Assembly (NCBI GenBank): GCA_035318985.1
Contig: DATHDP010000134.1
Coordinates: forward strand, 1-57,733
Reading direction: 5' to 3'
Source of the DNA: VBAS01 sp035318985
GTDB lineage: Bacteria; Bacteroidota; Bacteroidia; Chitinophagales; Chitinophagaceae
DNA length: 57,733 bases
Part shown: piece after piece, positions 14,955-24,741 of the stretch
Layout of the letters: the number at the start of each line of letters is the position of its first letter
How positions within the stretch are numbered: the stretch's first letter is position 1
Notes under the pieces: generated by a model
What the model saw: the letters and a program-made list of their open reading frames with translations, nothing else
What the model was told of the DNA's origin: nothing
Database searches by the model: none
Translations under genes and position numbers: made by a program

Positions 14955-15652
14955 AGCCTGTTACCTTATTCGCATTTGTTTTGCTGATCTGTTCATCTGC
15001 ATGGTCGCAGAAGGAACAATATCAAACTGATCATGATGCCAAACCATACTATTTTGGAATTACAATTGGTGCTAACATTACCCGTTTCCAGATAGAACAA
15101 CATCCCCGTTTTCTGCAATACGACAGCGTGATGGAAATTTTGCCGTTGAATTCACCCGGGTTTCAATTGGGATTAAATGCCACGGCAAGACTAACCAACA
15201 GGTTTGAATTTAGATTCAACCCAATGCTGATGTTTACTGACCGCAGTATTACTTACAAACTAAAATATAAAGACCCGGTTGACGGCTTTGAGCCAACTAA
15301 AAAAGTTGAGTCGGTAATTTTTTCTTTCCCATTTCAACTAAAATTTAATAGTGACCGTATCGGCAACTTTCGTGTGTATATGCTTGGTGGGGCCTTTGCG
15401 CAGATAGATCTTGCAGCCAATGCCCGTGCAAGACGTGCAGAAGACCTGGTGAAACTGCAGAAATCAGATTATGGAGTAGAACTGGGTTTGGGGTTTAATT
15501 TTTATTTCCAGAGTTTTATCTTTTCTCCGGAAATAAAATTGAGCAATGGAATTCCCAATGTTCACAGTCGTGATGAAAATTTGAAATACTCTAATGTGAT
15601 CGATCGAATACAATCAAGAATGATCGTGATCTCAATTCATTTGGAAGGATAG
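14924..15652 (+). CDS. porT: PorT family outer-membrane protein of type IX secretion
   Basis: 242 residues with a signal sequence (about 8-29, VTLFAFVLLICSSAWSQ) and a predicted eight-strand beta-barrel. It shows the recurring pattern of PorT/SprT proteins: YYFGITIGANITRFQIEQHP, FEFRFNPMLMF, FPFQLKFNSDRIGNFRVYMLGG and a C-terminal IQSRMIVISIHLEG. PorT is required for type IX secretion. It overlaps the end of menG by 31 bases, and the pairing of menG with porT is seen in related genomes as far as I recall. The family is clear; the exact role is as known for PorT. Confidence 0.8.
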   Translation: MLHIQRKKVIKPVTLFAFVLLICSSAWSQKEQYQTDHDAKPYYFGITIGANITRFQIEQHPRFLQYDSVMEILPLNSPGFQLGLNATARLTNRFEFRFNPMLMFTDRSITYKLKYKDPVDGFEPTKKVESVIFSFPFQLKFNSDRIGNFRVYMLGGAFAQIDLAANARARRAEDLVKLQKSDYGVELGLGFNFYFQSFIFSPEIKLSNGIPNVHSRDENLKYSNVIDRIQSRMIVISIHLEG

Positions 15653-15662
15653 TATTACAACC

Positions 15663-16694
15663 TTAATTCTTTCTTCCTCCATCAACAAATATTCTTTGCA
15701 GATCTTTATCATTATTAATTATTTTATAAAAATCTTCAACGTAACTCACAGACTTCGACTTTTCCTTTGAACTCAAATACTCATTGCTTTTTATCATTCC
15801 AATTATCTTTTCCTTTTTATCATTGTATAGCTTAACGGCAATTTTCAATTCTTCCATTGTTCTTGGAAAGCCACGGTTCAGTCTTTCTCTTACACTGCTG
15901 ATCTGCTCCTGTAATTGTTCATCAATTGTAGCATAAGGTGGATCTACAAATCCGCAAATATCAAAATCGTAAGCAACCACATAAGGTCTTGTACCTGTTA
16001 CGTCTTTGGGTCCAATAAGTTTTACATTATGATAGGCCGGTACGGACCAGTCCGTATTTGCAATCAGGTATTCGAATAAGGTAACGATCGTCATTTGATC
16101 CCTGTTGGTCTGCTCTGTATTATATGCCGTACCTTCTATTTCCACCATTTTGTTCCTTTTGGCCATTTCATCTACATCTTCTATCAAAAAAGCATATTGA
16201 GTATACGGCTTTTTCTTTCCTGAAACATCTTTAAAAGAAACATTCATAAATCTTACCCGCAGGCTCATGTCAGTAAGCAGGTTATACATTTTATAGGCTA
16301 AAAATTCTTTTACTACTAATTGACCAGATTCATCGCCGGTATTACACCCATTCGAAAGTTTTAATTCTTTGAATTTATATAAACTTGAATTGCTGTCCTT
16401 TTTGAAATTTAGTTTGAGTCCGGGCATAAAGCAGGTCTCCCTTCTGAAATTACCCCTTACTGAAGCTTCTATCTTTTCTGTGATCGTTGTACCATCCTTC
16501 GTGGTAAACGATATGGTAGCAGGTAAAAATCTGTCCAGAGCCTTTTTAGCAAGGAGATCTTTAAGATCCATTTCGAGTGTAGCATTCACTGTTGATTCCT
16601 CTTCAAAGAATTTTACTTTATCAACTTTCTGTGCAGATAAAGGCAAATAAAATAGAGTGGCAGTAAATAAGAGTAATGAAAAAATCTTTTTCAT
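15663..16694 (-). CDS. Secreted protein with CotH-like kinase motifs
   Basis: 343 residues with signal peptide MKKIFSLLLFTATLFYLPLSAQ. The early part carries ISFTTKDGTTITEKIEASVRG and RRETCFMPGLKLNFKK, like the N-lobe of CotH proteins (K in LKLNF as candidate ATP-binding lysine). Later NTDWSVPAYHNVKLIG and VVAYDFDICGFVDPPYA resemble the CotH-type pattern of a catalytic Asp, an Asn two residues on, and a metal-binding DxD. CotH proteins are atypical secreted kinases. The match is by motif and order only, so kinase activity is a hypothesis. The gene is convergent to porT, 10 bases away. Confidence 0.55.
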   Translation of the reverse strand: MKKIFSLLLFTATLFYLPLSAQKVDKVKFFEEESTVNATLEMDLKDLLAKKALDRFLPATISFTTKDGTTITEKIEASVRGNFRRETCFMPGLKLNFKKDSNSSLYKFKELKLSNGCNTGDESGQLVVKEFLAYKMYNLLTDMSLRVRFMNVSFKDVSGKKKPYTQYAFLIEDVDEMAKRNKMVEIEGTAYNTEQTNRDQMTIVTLFEYLIANTDWSVPAYHNVKLIGPKDVTGTRPYVVAYDFDICGFVDPPYATIDEQLQEQISSVRERLNRGFPRTMEELKIAVKLYNDKKEKIIGMIKSNEYLSSKEKSKSVSYVEDFYKIINNDKDLQRIFVDGGRKN

Positions 16695-16767
16695 AATTAA
16701 TAGCTTGTAGTGAAAAAAATGGAAAGTTCGTATATAAATATAAATGTTTTCTTCGTTTAGCTTTTCG

Positions 16768-18402
16768 CTATTTCATTACTTCACTAATTACTTTTCCAAT
16801 ACTGCCTCCCGGCATTTGAATATGTAACAGGGCCGCTAATGTTGGGGCGATATCTGTCATATATGTTTCCCGGTTCGTTTTACCAGCTTTAATACCCCAA
16901 CCATACCAAAGTAAAGGAATATGAGCGTCATAGGGATTCCACATGCCATGCGTAGTACCGCTAGTAAGAAAATTCTCTATATAATTTGGCTTCAGGATAA
17001 TTTGAATATCACCAGCACGGGCAGGATAGTAACCATTTACCATCATCTCTTTTATTTTGGCAGGCAATGCTGTTTCTTCTAATTGGTGCAGATCAAACAC
17101 CCGTGCAACGGCTGATTGTTTTGAAAAAAAATCAATAGTAACATCTACAATCTCCTCTCTTTTCATTTTCTTTTCATTTATCAAATTATTATTTAAAACA
17201 ACCTGGTAATTAGAAAAAGCGAGTGCGAGATTCCCTTGTCCAAATTTATCTTTTAATTGTTGATTGAGTTGTTCTAATACTGCCCCTTCATTAAAATTAC
17301 CAGCAGGTATTTTATTTTCTTTCATAAATGCAGGCACATTTGCCACACCATGATCTGCTGAAAGAAATACTGTGTATTGCCCCTGCCCTATCTTGCTATC
17401 AAGATAGTTCAAAAACTCACCAAGGTCTTTATCGAGACGATAAAAGTCATCTTCCTGTTCTATTGAGTTTGGACCGTAACCATGGCCGATATAATCAGGT
17501 GATGAGAAACTCACAGCAAGTATGTCTGTTATTGCATCTGCGCCAAGCTTCTCTCCTTCAATGGCAGCTTTAGCCATATCTATGGTAAAACTATTTCCAT
17601 AAGGTGTAGCCGATATCACACTATAATTTTTACCAACATACTTTTTAAGATCGTATGGAAAACTGGTACCAACGCCTTTAGTTTCGTACGATTTTTCATC
17701 TGCAGTACTTTGTGAATACGTATTTATTGGATACAAAGTAGCCCATCCTTTTTCATAATATTTATCTACCAATTTCTTTGCATTCAGTTCTTTTGCCCAC
17801 TGCGGCAGGTCGTTCATATAATAAGAGGAAGTGATCCATTTGCCTTCCTGGCTATCATACCAATAAGCCGCATTGGCGCTATGACCGGCAGGTAAAATAC
17901 CACCCCGATCTTTTATTGCAATACCAATTACTTTTCCCTGAAAATTTGTAGCCAGGCGTAATTCATCACATATCGTTGTTACTAATAAATTTTTTGGACT
18001 TTGTAATCCCATATTTGTTGCGCTGCCTACAGTTTGTACGTCTTTATCCTCAGTACAATAAACATTACGCTGTTCCGCATTGTCCCACCAAAAATTGCCG
18101 GCTATGCCATTAATAGCGGGAACGGAACCTGTATATATGCATGTATGACCCGGGGCAGTGATAGTAGGCGCATATGGTATCAATGTATTTTCGCAACTAA
18201 ATCCCTGGTTAAGCATTCTTTTAAACCCGCCATTAGCTGCATAGCGATCATAATAACGATAGAGATAATCCCAACGCATCTGATCGATCACAATTCCCAC
18301 AACAAGTTTTGGTCTTTGAAGGTTTTCTCCTGGAGTTCCGGATTGAGCAGTTGACGTAATGAAAATAAATAGAGGTAGGATAATCGAACAAATCCGCTGC
18401 AT
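16768..18402 (-). CDS. pafA: PafA-type periplasmic alkaline phosphatase
   Basis: 544 residues with an N-terminal signal (about 1-19). Active-site residues can be read: D40 in VVGIVIDQMRWD, T82 nucleophile in TITAPGHT, N103 in IAGNFWW, K164 and R166 in IAIKDRGG, then DYIGHGYGP and SADHG for zinc. K/R after the nucleophile fits phosphomonoesterases of the PafA subgroup rather than phosphodiesterases. The enzyme releases phosphate from many monoesters in the periplasm and, in characterised PafA, is not repressed by phosphate. Minus-strand neighbour at 18536 is separated by a hairpin. Confidence 0.85.
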   Translation of the reverse strand: MQRICSIILPLFIFITSTAQSGTPGENLQRPKLVVGIVIDQMRWDYLYRYYDRYAANGGFKRMLNQGFSCENTLIPYAPTITAPGHTCIYTGSVPAINGIAGNFWWDNAEQRNVYCTEDKDVQTVGSATNMGLQSPKNLLVTTICDELRLATNFQGKVIGIAIKDRGGILPAGHSANAAYWYDSQEGKWITSSYYMNDLPQWAKELNAKKLVDKYYEKGWATLYPINTYSQSTADEKSYETKGVGTSFPYDLKKYVGKNYSVISATPYGNSFTIDMAKAAIEGEKLGADAITDILAVSFSSPDYIGHGYGPNSIEQEDDFYRLDKDLGEFLNYLDSKIGQGQYTVFLSADHGVANVPAFMKENKIPAGNFNEGAVLEQLNQQLKDKFGQGNLALAFSNYQVVLNNNLINEKKMKREEIVDVTIDFFSKQSAVARVFDLHQLEETALPAKIKEMMVNGYYPARAGDIQIILKPNYIENFLTSGTTHGMWNPYDAHIPLLWYGWGIKAGKTNRETYMTDIAPTLAALLHIQMPGGSIGKVISEVMK

Positions 18403-18464
18403 AAATCTTAGTTTTTATAAAGATAGGGGAAATGAAAATATGGTTGCAGCTGTCTAATTATTAA

Positions 18465-18482
18465 GGAAGAATTAATTCTTCC
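18465..18482 (-). terminator. Self-complementary hairpin behind the barrel gene
   Basis: GGAAGAATTAATTCTTCC is a perfect 18-bp palindrome; as RNA it folds into a 7-bp stem with a TTAA loop. On the minus strand it is followed by TTAATAATT and lies between the barrel gene (ending 18536) and pafA (starting 18402). Confidence 0.5.
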
Positions 18483-18535
18483 CTGCTCAATCGATACTTT
18501 ATGATCAGAAATTTCTTGTTTAAATACACGCTTTT

Positions 18536-20218
18536 TTAAAACTCAAACACCCTTCGGTTCATATTCCACCTGATGCCAAATGCAACAATTGTTGTTGAAG
18601 TGGATTGGGATGTGTTTGACGGTACTTCAAATTTTCGATTCGTTACCGATCCTTCAATAAATAAATTTTCTTTTAGCTCATAAGAAAGCAAGAATGATAA
18701 TAAGGTTGTTGTTGATTCAATACCGGAAACTATTTCATATCCGTAATCTCCTTGTCTCGGAGGGATGGTATTCGGTAAAAATATATTGCTTCCAAAACTG
18801 CGGCCGCCGGTATCCAATCCTTGTTTCCAATACATTGCTTTTGCAAGTAAGGTCCACTTTGGCGCCGGCTGATAACGAAGTATTCCGATCGTCTCACTAA
18901 AGTTAGCGCCAAGCGGATGTGCCATTGGCTGGTTATAATGTGTATAGTTTGCTACGGAGTCACCATGCGAATAAGTAAAGGGCCGTACCCTATTATGTTC
19001 CAATTGCAGATCAAGATTTTTTATCCCGAATGCGTTTACGTATTTAGCGCCAAGTTGCAACCCCCATTTATTAGCCCACCAGCCATCGCCGCTTTTTACT
19101 TGTTCTAAATTAAATTCATCAAGCAGGAATTGCCCGTAAAGCTGCACTTGTTTTAATATGTTCAATTTAAAATCGATACCGGCAACTGAATTATCATAGC
19201 TTCCATTTTGCTGTTCAATTGAACGATAAAAAATGATCGGGTTCAGATAGCTAAATTCAAAATGATCGGTTCGTCCAAACATTATGCCTTCAAACAAACC
19301 GATATTTAATTTCTTTGTAACATTCACATCAAGATGGTGGAACGCAGCATATTTTTTTCTGAGTAACCGATCCGGTCCGCGAGGTTCGGTTTGTTGCAGT
19401 TCCATAAATAAGTTTTGATAGTTGATCTTCCAGATCCTTGTATTCAATTTTAGAAAAAGGTTGCTGTTACCAAAATCACTTAAGAATAAACTGCGATATC
19501 CGTTACCAATGAAATTGCGGTCATAACCAAAAGCAACATCAATATACTTGGTGACATTAAAAGTGAAATACCCTCTTGCATCGAAATAATCATAGCCAGT
19601 TCCTTTGAAGTTTTTATAATATCCTGCACCCGGCACTGATTGAAATTTATCTTCCCATGCCTGCACATACAATGGATCTCTTTCCTGGTTATCCAGGATA
19701 GATGCAGCAAAACCAATTTTATTTGCAATGCGACCACGAACACTCACGCCTCGTGAATTCAGGAAAAGGCCTTCATCATTCTCACTTTCTTTCATGTATT
19801 GAAATTGAATCATTGGATTGATGACAAGATCAAAATCTTTGACATGCACTTCATACAAATTTGTCGGGGTCCTGTAAAATGGGCCAATACGTTTTTTACT
19901 TTTTATGGCGATGCGTTGTGAGTCGGGTAAATATTCAATATTATTTAAGTAAAGACTCCGCAGATTATATTCATCTGTTTTAGATAACACAACACCCGGG
20001 TGATTTTGCTTAAAACCCATTACACCCCTTACCATCTGAAAACGATTGAATGGTTTTGTTTTAGAAAAATTGAGAATGGAATCTTTTTGACCAAGAATTT
20101 CCCACCGGTCAGTTAAAATATATTCTTTTGATCCAAAGGGTACATAGGTAGATTGAGAAATTGCGAAGACCGGAAATAGAATAAAGATTAGTCTTGCAAG
20201 GGTTTGTTTAAATTGCAT
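18536..20218 (-). CDS. Outer-membrane beta-barrel, Wzi/RemB-like
   Basis: 560 residues. Signal peptide MQFKQTLARLIFILFPVFAISQ. The rest shows alternating aromatic and polar beta strands with terminal aromatic RWNMNRRVFEF, as in outer-membrane barrels. Blocks such as DVAFGYDRNFIGNGYRSLFLSDFG and LNPIIFYRSIEQQNGSYDNSVAGIDFKLNIL (given in parts) are like the capsule-assembly Wzi fold and proteins annotated as gliding protein RemB. Whether it acts in capsule attachment or gliding is not known. Divergent from pyrC across 38 bases. Confidence 0.55.
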   Translation of the reverse strand: MQFKQTLARLIFILFPVFAISQSTYVPFGSKEYILTDRWEILGQKDSILNFSKTKPFNRFQMVRGVMGFKQNHPGVVLSKTDEYNLRSLYLNNIEYLPDSQRIAIKSKKRIGPFYRTPTNLYEVHVKDFDLVINPMIQFQYMKESENDEGLFLNSRGVSVRGRIANKIGFAASILDNQERDPLYVQAWEDKFQSVPGAGYYKNFKGTGYDYFDARGYFTFNVTKYIDVAFGYDRNFIGNGYRSLFLSDFGNSNLFLKLNTRIWKINYQNLFMELQQTEPRGPDRLLRKKYAAFHHLDVNVTKKLNIGLFEGIMFGRTDHFEFSYLNPIIFYRSIEQQNGSYDNSVAGIDFKLNILKQVQLYGQFLLDEFNLEQVKSGDGWWANKWGLQLGAKYVNAFGIKNLDLQLEHNRVRPFTYSHGDSVANYTHYNQPMAHPLGANFSETIGILRYQPAPKWTLLAKAMYWKQGLDTGGRSFGSNIFLPNTIPPRQGDYGYEIVSGIESTTTLLSFLLSYELKENLFIEGSVTNRKFEVPSNTSQSTSTTIVAFGIRWNMNRRVFEF

Positions 20219-20256
20219 GGGTATTGGTTTTTCAACGATAAATCAGAGAACAAGAT

Positions 20257-21600
20257 ATGCAAAATTACCTGATAAAGAATGTACAGGTTGTAAATGAAGG
20301 AAGAATAATTACATCAGATGTATTAATAAAAAACGGTCGCATTGAAAAAATTGGGGAACTAATTACTCAGGTAGATTCGACTGTGAAAGAAATAAATGGC
20401 GAAGGAAAATATCTTTTACCCGGCGCTATTGACGACCAGGTTCATTTTCGTGAGCCGGGACTTACACATAAAGCAACAATTTATACCGAAGCAAAAGCTG
20501 CTGTGGCCGGCGGTGTTACCAGTTTTATGGAAATGCCCAATACAATTCCAAATGCACTTACACAGGATCTATTAGAAGACAAATATTCTATCGCTTCAAA
20601 AACTTCTTTAGCCAACTATTCTTTTTTTATGGGCACCAGCAATAACAATGCTGATGAAGTTTTAAAAACAAATGAAAAACGAAAAGATATTTGTGGTATA
20701 AAAATTTTCATGGGATCATCTACAGGTAATATGCTTGTAGATAGCCCGAACACGTTGGATAAGATTTTTCGGGAAAGTGAAATGCTGATCGCTACGCATT
20801 GTGAAGACGAGCGGATAATAAAAGAAAATTTAGAAAAAATAAAAAAAGAGAACCGGGAACTTACGGCTGCTGATCACCCGGTAATAAGAAATGAGGATGC
20901 CTGTTATGAATCATCCTTGCTCGCAATACAGATCGCAAAAAAATATAACACACGTTTGCATATCCTGCATATTTCCACGGAAAAAGAATTATTGCTTTTT
21001 ACAAATATGTTTCCTGTAAAAGAAAAAAGAATCACGGCTGAAGTTTGTGTACATCATCTTCATTTCACCAGTGACGATTATGCAAGACTTGGCAATAAAA
21101 TAAAATGCAACCCCGCTATTAAGGCGCCACACAATCGTGAAGGTCTTTGGAAAGCACTATTGGATGATCGTCTTGATGTGATCGCTACCGATCATGCACC
21201 GCATACACTGGAGGAAAAGAATGAGCCGTATGAAAAAGCACATGCAGGTTTGCCACTAGTTCAGCATTCTGTATTATTGATGCTTCATTATTACAAGCAA
21301 GGGAAGATCAGTTTAGAAAAAATTGCAGAAAAAATGAGTCATGCGTTGGTTGATTGTTTTCAAATAAAAGACAGGGGCTATATTCGTGAAGGATATTTTG
21401 CCGATCTTGTTTTAATAGATATGAAGCAGCAAACAAAAGTTTCAAAAGAAAACATTTTATACAAATGTGGCTGGAGCCCATTGGAGGATTTTGAATTTCC
21501 GGCAACCATTACACACACTTTTGTGAATGGACATTTAGTTTATGGAAATAATAGCTTTGATGAGTCTCAAATGGGAATGCGACTTTCATTTAATAGATAA
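20257..21600 (+). CDS. pyrC: Dihydroorotase
   Basis: 447 residues; amidohydrolase that closes carbamoyl-aspartate to dihydroorotate in pyrimidine synthesis. Metal motif DDQVHFREPG (about 58-67), then SFMEMPNT, HCEDE, VHHLHF and ATDHAPHTLEEK (catalytic Asp near 310). These fit the dihydroorotase branch rather than allantoinase or hydantoinase. Another step of the pathway, pyrD, lies 19 kb away. Its promoter region is only 38 bases, shared with the divergent barrel gene. Confidence 0.9.
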   Translation: MQNYLIKNVQVVNEGRIITSDVLIKNGRIEKIGELITQVDSTVKEINGEGKYLLPGAIDDQVHFREPGLTHKATIYTEAKAAVAGGVTSFMEMPNTIPNALTQDLLEDKYSIASKTSLANYSFFMGTSNNNADEVLKTNEKRKDICGIKIFMGSSTGNMLVDSPNTLDKIFRESEMLIATHCEDERIIKENLEKIKKENRELTAADHPVIRNEDACYESSLLAIQIAKKYNTRLHILHISTEKELLLFTNMFPVKEKRITAEVCVHHLHFTSDDYARLGNKIKCNPAIKAPHNREGLWKALLDDRLDVIATDHAPHTLEEKNEPYEKAHAGLPLVQHSVLLMLHYYKQGKISLEKIAEKMSHALVDCFQIKDRGYIREGYFADLVLIDMKQQTKVSKENILYKCGWSPLEDFEFPATITHTFVNGHLVYGNNSFDESQMGMRLSFNR

Positions 21601-21624
21601 AAAATATTTAATTTGAAACGACCT

Positions 21625-21652
21625 ATTCACTACTCACCATTCACTATTCACG
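21625..21652. repeat. Heptanucleotide array before the MutS-like gene
   Basis: Four units in register: ATTCACT, ACTCACC, ATTCACT, ATTCACG, ending three bases before the ATG at 21656. Same sequence family as 3471-3494 and 40554-40588. Confidence 0.8.
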
Positions 21653-21655
21653 TTC

Positions 21656-22972
21656 ATGCATCTTGACGCAACGACATATAACGACATTTCCGTCTTTCAC
21701 CAGGAAGAAGAGTTCTCTATTTTTCATAAACTAAATTTTACAAGAACAGTTTATGGTAAAGAATGGCTGCGTCATTTTTTTTCAGAGCCACATCACGATC
21801 TGAAAAAGATCCTGGGTACACAAAAAATTATCAGGACATTAAATGAACATCTGGATGATTGGCCAACTGAGATCACCAATGGTACTTTATTAGTAATTGA
21901 AAAATATCTTGATTATAATGTAGATCCTCTTCCCCGTGATCCGAATGCATTTAATGTATGGACCTATAAAACTTTTCACATAGAAGATTACCGAATGGTA
22001 AAATATTCTGTAGGTCATTGTGCCGATTTTTTCAGGGGAATTAAAAAGCTTGTAGATCTTTTTAGTGAACAAGAACTGCCCCCCTTTTTTAAAATTTATA
22101 TTGAACGAGCAGAACAATTATTAAAAGAAACACCGCTTGCAAAAATTTCTTCATTAAGACCTGGTGAAAAACCGACTTCCACACAAAATCTTTATTTCGG
22201 CTATCATATTCGCAACCGGTATAAAAACGACACTGTCGAATTACTGGAGATCTTTGGAAGATTGGATGCGTGGTATTCAATGGCGATGGCAATGAAAAAT
22301 TTTGATCTTCGTTTTCCTGAATTTATTGAAAGAGACAGACCAACCGTAAATGCAAAAGGGCTTTATCATTTATTATTGAAACAACCGGTATCTTATGATC
22401 TTTTGTTAGATCCCGATCATAATTTTCTTTTTCTTACCGGCGCAAATATGGCGGGTAAAAGCACCTTAATAAAATCTGTTGGCTCCGCTGTGTTTCTTGC
22501 TCACCTTGGCATGGGTGTACCAGCACAAGAAATGAAATTGACTTTATTTGATGGGTTACTTACCAATATCAATGTAGTTGACAACATTGCGAAAGGAGAA
22601 AGTTATTTCTTTAACGAAGTACAAAGAGTAAAAAATACCGTTGAGAAAATTAATAATGGAAAAAAATGGCTCGTACTGATCGATGAATTATTCAAAGGAA
22701 CTAATGTGCAGGACGCCATGAAATGCTCCTTAACGGTGATCAAAGGTTTGATCAAAATAAAAAATTCTTTGTTTATTCTATCCACGCATTTGTATGAGAT
22801 CGGTGAGGAATTGAAACAATACCCCAATATCAGTTTCCGCTATTTTGAAACCACGGCCAATGACGATCAATTAGAATTCAGTTATCAATTAAAAGAGGGA
22901 ATAAGCAACGACCGACTGGGTTATCTCATCCTGAAGAGAGAGAAAGTAGTAGACATGCTGGAGAAACTTTGA
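21656..22972 (+). CDS. MutS-family ATPase lacking the mismatch-recognition domain
   Basis: 438 residues. The C-terminal ATPase has Walker A GANMAGKST (about 262-270), Walker B VLIDELFKGT and the switch STHLYEIG. In front is only a helical core-like region; the N-terminal mismatch-binding and connector domains of MutS are absent, and there is no MutS2 Smr domain. It belongs with the short Bacteroidota MutS-like proteins of unknown role, possibly in DNA structure processing. Its start codon lies directly behind a heptamer array, with no clear promoter between. Confidence 0.75.
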   Translation: MHLDATTYNDISVFHQEEEFSIFHKLNFTRTVYGKEWLRHFFSEPHHDLKKILGTQKIIRTLNEHLDDWPTEITNGTLLVIEKYLDYNVDPLPRDPNAFNVWTYKTFHIEDYRMVKYSVGHCADFFRGIKKLVDLFSEQELPPFFKIYIERAEQLLKETPLAKISSLRPGEKPTSTQNLYFGYHIRNRYKNDTVELLEIFGRLDAWYSMAMAMKNFDLRFPEFIERDRPTVNAKGLYHLLLKQPVSYDLLLDPDHNFLFLTGANMAGKSTLIKSVGSAVFLAHLGMGVPAQEMKLTLFDGLLTNINVVDNIAKGESYFFNEVQRVKNTVEKINNGKKWLVLIDELFKGTNVQDAMKCSLTVIKGLIKIKNSLFILSTHLYEIGEELKQYPNISFRYFETTANDDQLEFSYQLKEGISNDRLGYLILKREKVVDMLEKL

Positions 22973-23030
22973 ACAGAACCGGGATTTATAGGAATAGTAT
23001 GAATTGGGAGGAAATTATGAAATCTTCTTT

Positions 23031-24677
23031 ATGCGAATAATATCTCTTTTAGTTTTTATTTTTTGTTTTAATTGTTTGGTATTTGCGCAAAATAATATTG
23101 ATGTATTACATTATAAATTTAATATTGGATTAAATGATGTGAATGATACGATCTATGGATTGACAGAAATTACATTAGCAAATCCACGATTCGCTAATAT
23201 TGATCTTGACCTTACTAGCAATTCAAAAGGCAGAGGTATGGTCGTCGATTCTGTTTGGATTAACAGGGGCAAAGGATACTTTCTTGTGCCAAATTCGGAT
23301 ACACAGATTTCTTTTTATAAATATTCTAATAACAAGTTATCCGTCATTTACGGACTAGACAAAATGGATGTCGCTCAAGAAAGATTGAAGTTAAAAGACA
23401 CGTTTAAACTCCTGATCCATTATCATGGTATTCCTGCAGATGGTCTCATCATTTCAAAAACAAAATACGGCCATCGAAGTTTTTTTGCTGATAACTGGCC
23501 TAATCGTGGTCATAACTGGATCCCTTGTCATGATGACCCGGCTGATAAAGCAACGGTGGAATTTGTTGTGACGGCTCCGGAACATTACCAGGTTGTTGCT
23601 AATGGTGTACAGATCGAGGAAACTTCTCTTGGCAATGGTTTTAAATTAACTCATTGGAAAGAAGACACGCCTATATCAACTAAAGTGATGGTGATCGGTG
23701 CTGCCGATTTTGCAGTCAATCTTGCCGGTGTTGTAAATGGAAATATCCCTGTTTATAGTTGGGTGTATCCGGAAAACAAAGACAAAGGTTTTTATGATTA
23801 TGCAATGGCAAAAGATATTCTTCCCTTCTTTATAAATAATGTGGGCCCTTATGGTTATAAAAAATTAGCCAACGTACAATCGAAAACAAGGTTTGGCGGA
23901 CTTGAAAATGCAAATACAATTTTTTATTCCGAGAGTTCTGTAAGTGGTACGCGGAAAAGCGAAGGATTACTGGCACATGAAATAGCGCATCAATGGTTTG
24001 GCAATATGGCCACCGAAAAAAGCTTTGGACATTTATGGTTGAGTGAAGGATTCGCCACCTATTTTACCATTCTTTATTTTGAAAATAAATATGGAAAGGA
24101 TACTGCTATCCAAATGCTGAAGGAAGACAGGGACCAGGTAATTGCTTATTCTAAAGAAAGTAAAAAGGCAGTTGTTGATACCGAAGAAACAGATTACATG
24201 AAATTATTGAATCCGAATTCATATCCAAAAGGTGGCTGGGTATTACATATGTTGCGGAGTGAATTAGGCGATTCTGTTTTCTGGAGATCCATTAGAAAAT
24301 ATTATTCTACTTATGCTGGCGGTGTCGCCGATACCAGGGACCTTCAAAAAGTGTTTGAAGAAGTTTCAGGAAATAAATTATCGCAATTCTTCAAACAATG
24401 GTTATACACAACCGGGCAGCCAAATCTTTCCATACAATGGAATTATAATAGCCAGTCAAAAGAAATAACTGTTACTATAAACCAGCAACAATCAATAGAA
24501 TTCAATTTTCCGTTGGAGATAAGTTTAAAATATCCTTCGGAAAAAGAGGAAACACAAAAAGTATATATAGATAAAAAGTCTCAGGTTTTTACTTTTAAAG
24601 TAAAAGAGAGACCCACGTCCATAATTGTTGACCCGGATACAAAGCTGCTTATGCAAAGCTCAATTAAAGAAAAATAA
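23031..24677 (+). CDS. M1-family zinc aminopeptidase, secreted
   Basis: 548 residues from the ATG at 23031, which gives a signal peptide (MRIISLLVFIFCFNCLVFAQ). Gluzincin motif HEIAHQWFGN (about 314-323) with the third zinc ligand Glu in WLSEGFATYF 18 residues on, and FGGLENAN as counterpart of the GAMEN exopeptidase motif. Domains: N-terminal beta saddle, thermolysin-like centre, and a short C-terminal beta part; the large helical C-terminal domain of aminopeptidase N is missing. Likely acts on peptides in the periplasm or outside the cell. Confidence 0.85.
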   Translation: MRIISLLVFIFCFNCLVFAQNNIDVLHYKFNIGLNDVNDTIYGLTEITLANPRFANIDLDLTSNSKGRGMVVDSVWINRGKGYFLVPNSDTQISFYKYSNNKLSVIYGLDKMDVAQERLKLKDTFKLLIHYHGIPADGLIISKTKYGHRSFFADNWPNRGHNWIPCHDDPADKATVEFVVTAPEHYQVVANGVQIEETSLGNGFKLTHWKEDTPISTKVMVIGAADFAVNLAGVVNGNIPVYSWVYPENKDKGFYDYAMAKDILPFFINNVGPYGYKKLANVQSKTRFGGLENANTIFYSESSVSGTRKSEGLLAHEIAHQWFGNMATEKSFGHLWLSEGFATYFTILYFENKYGKDTAIQMLKEDRDQVIAYSKESKKAVVDTEETDYMKLLNPNSYPKGGWVLHMLRSELGDSVFWRSIRKYYSTYAGGVADTRDLQKVFEEVSGNKLSQFFKQWLYTTGQPNLSIQWNYNSQSKEITVTINQQQSIEFNFPLEISLKYPSEKEETQKVYIDKKSQVFTFKVKERPTSIIVDPDTKLLMQSSIKEK

Positions 24678-24741
24678 ACTGCCCATAGTATAATATTGCT
24701 TTTCTTCATACATTTAATTACACCACCAATTATAAACCACC

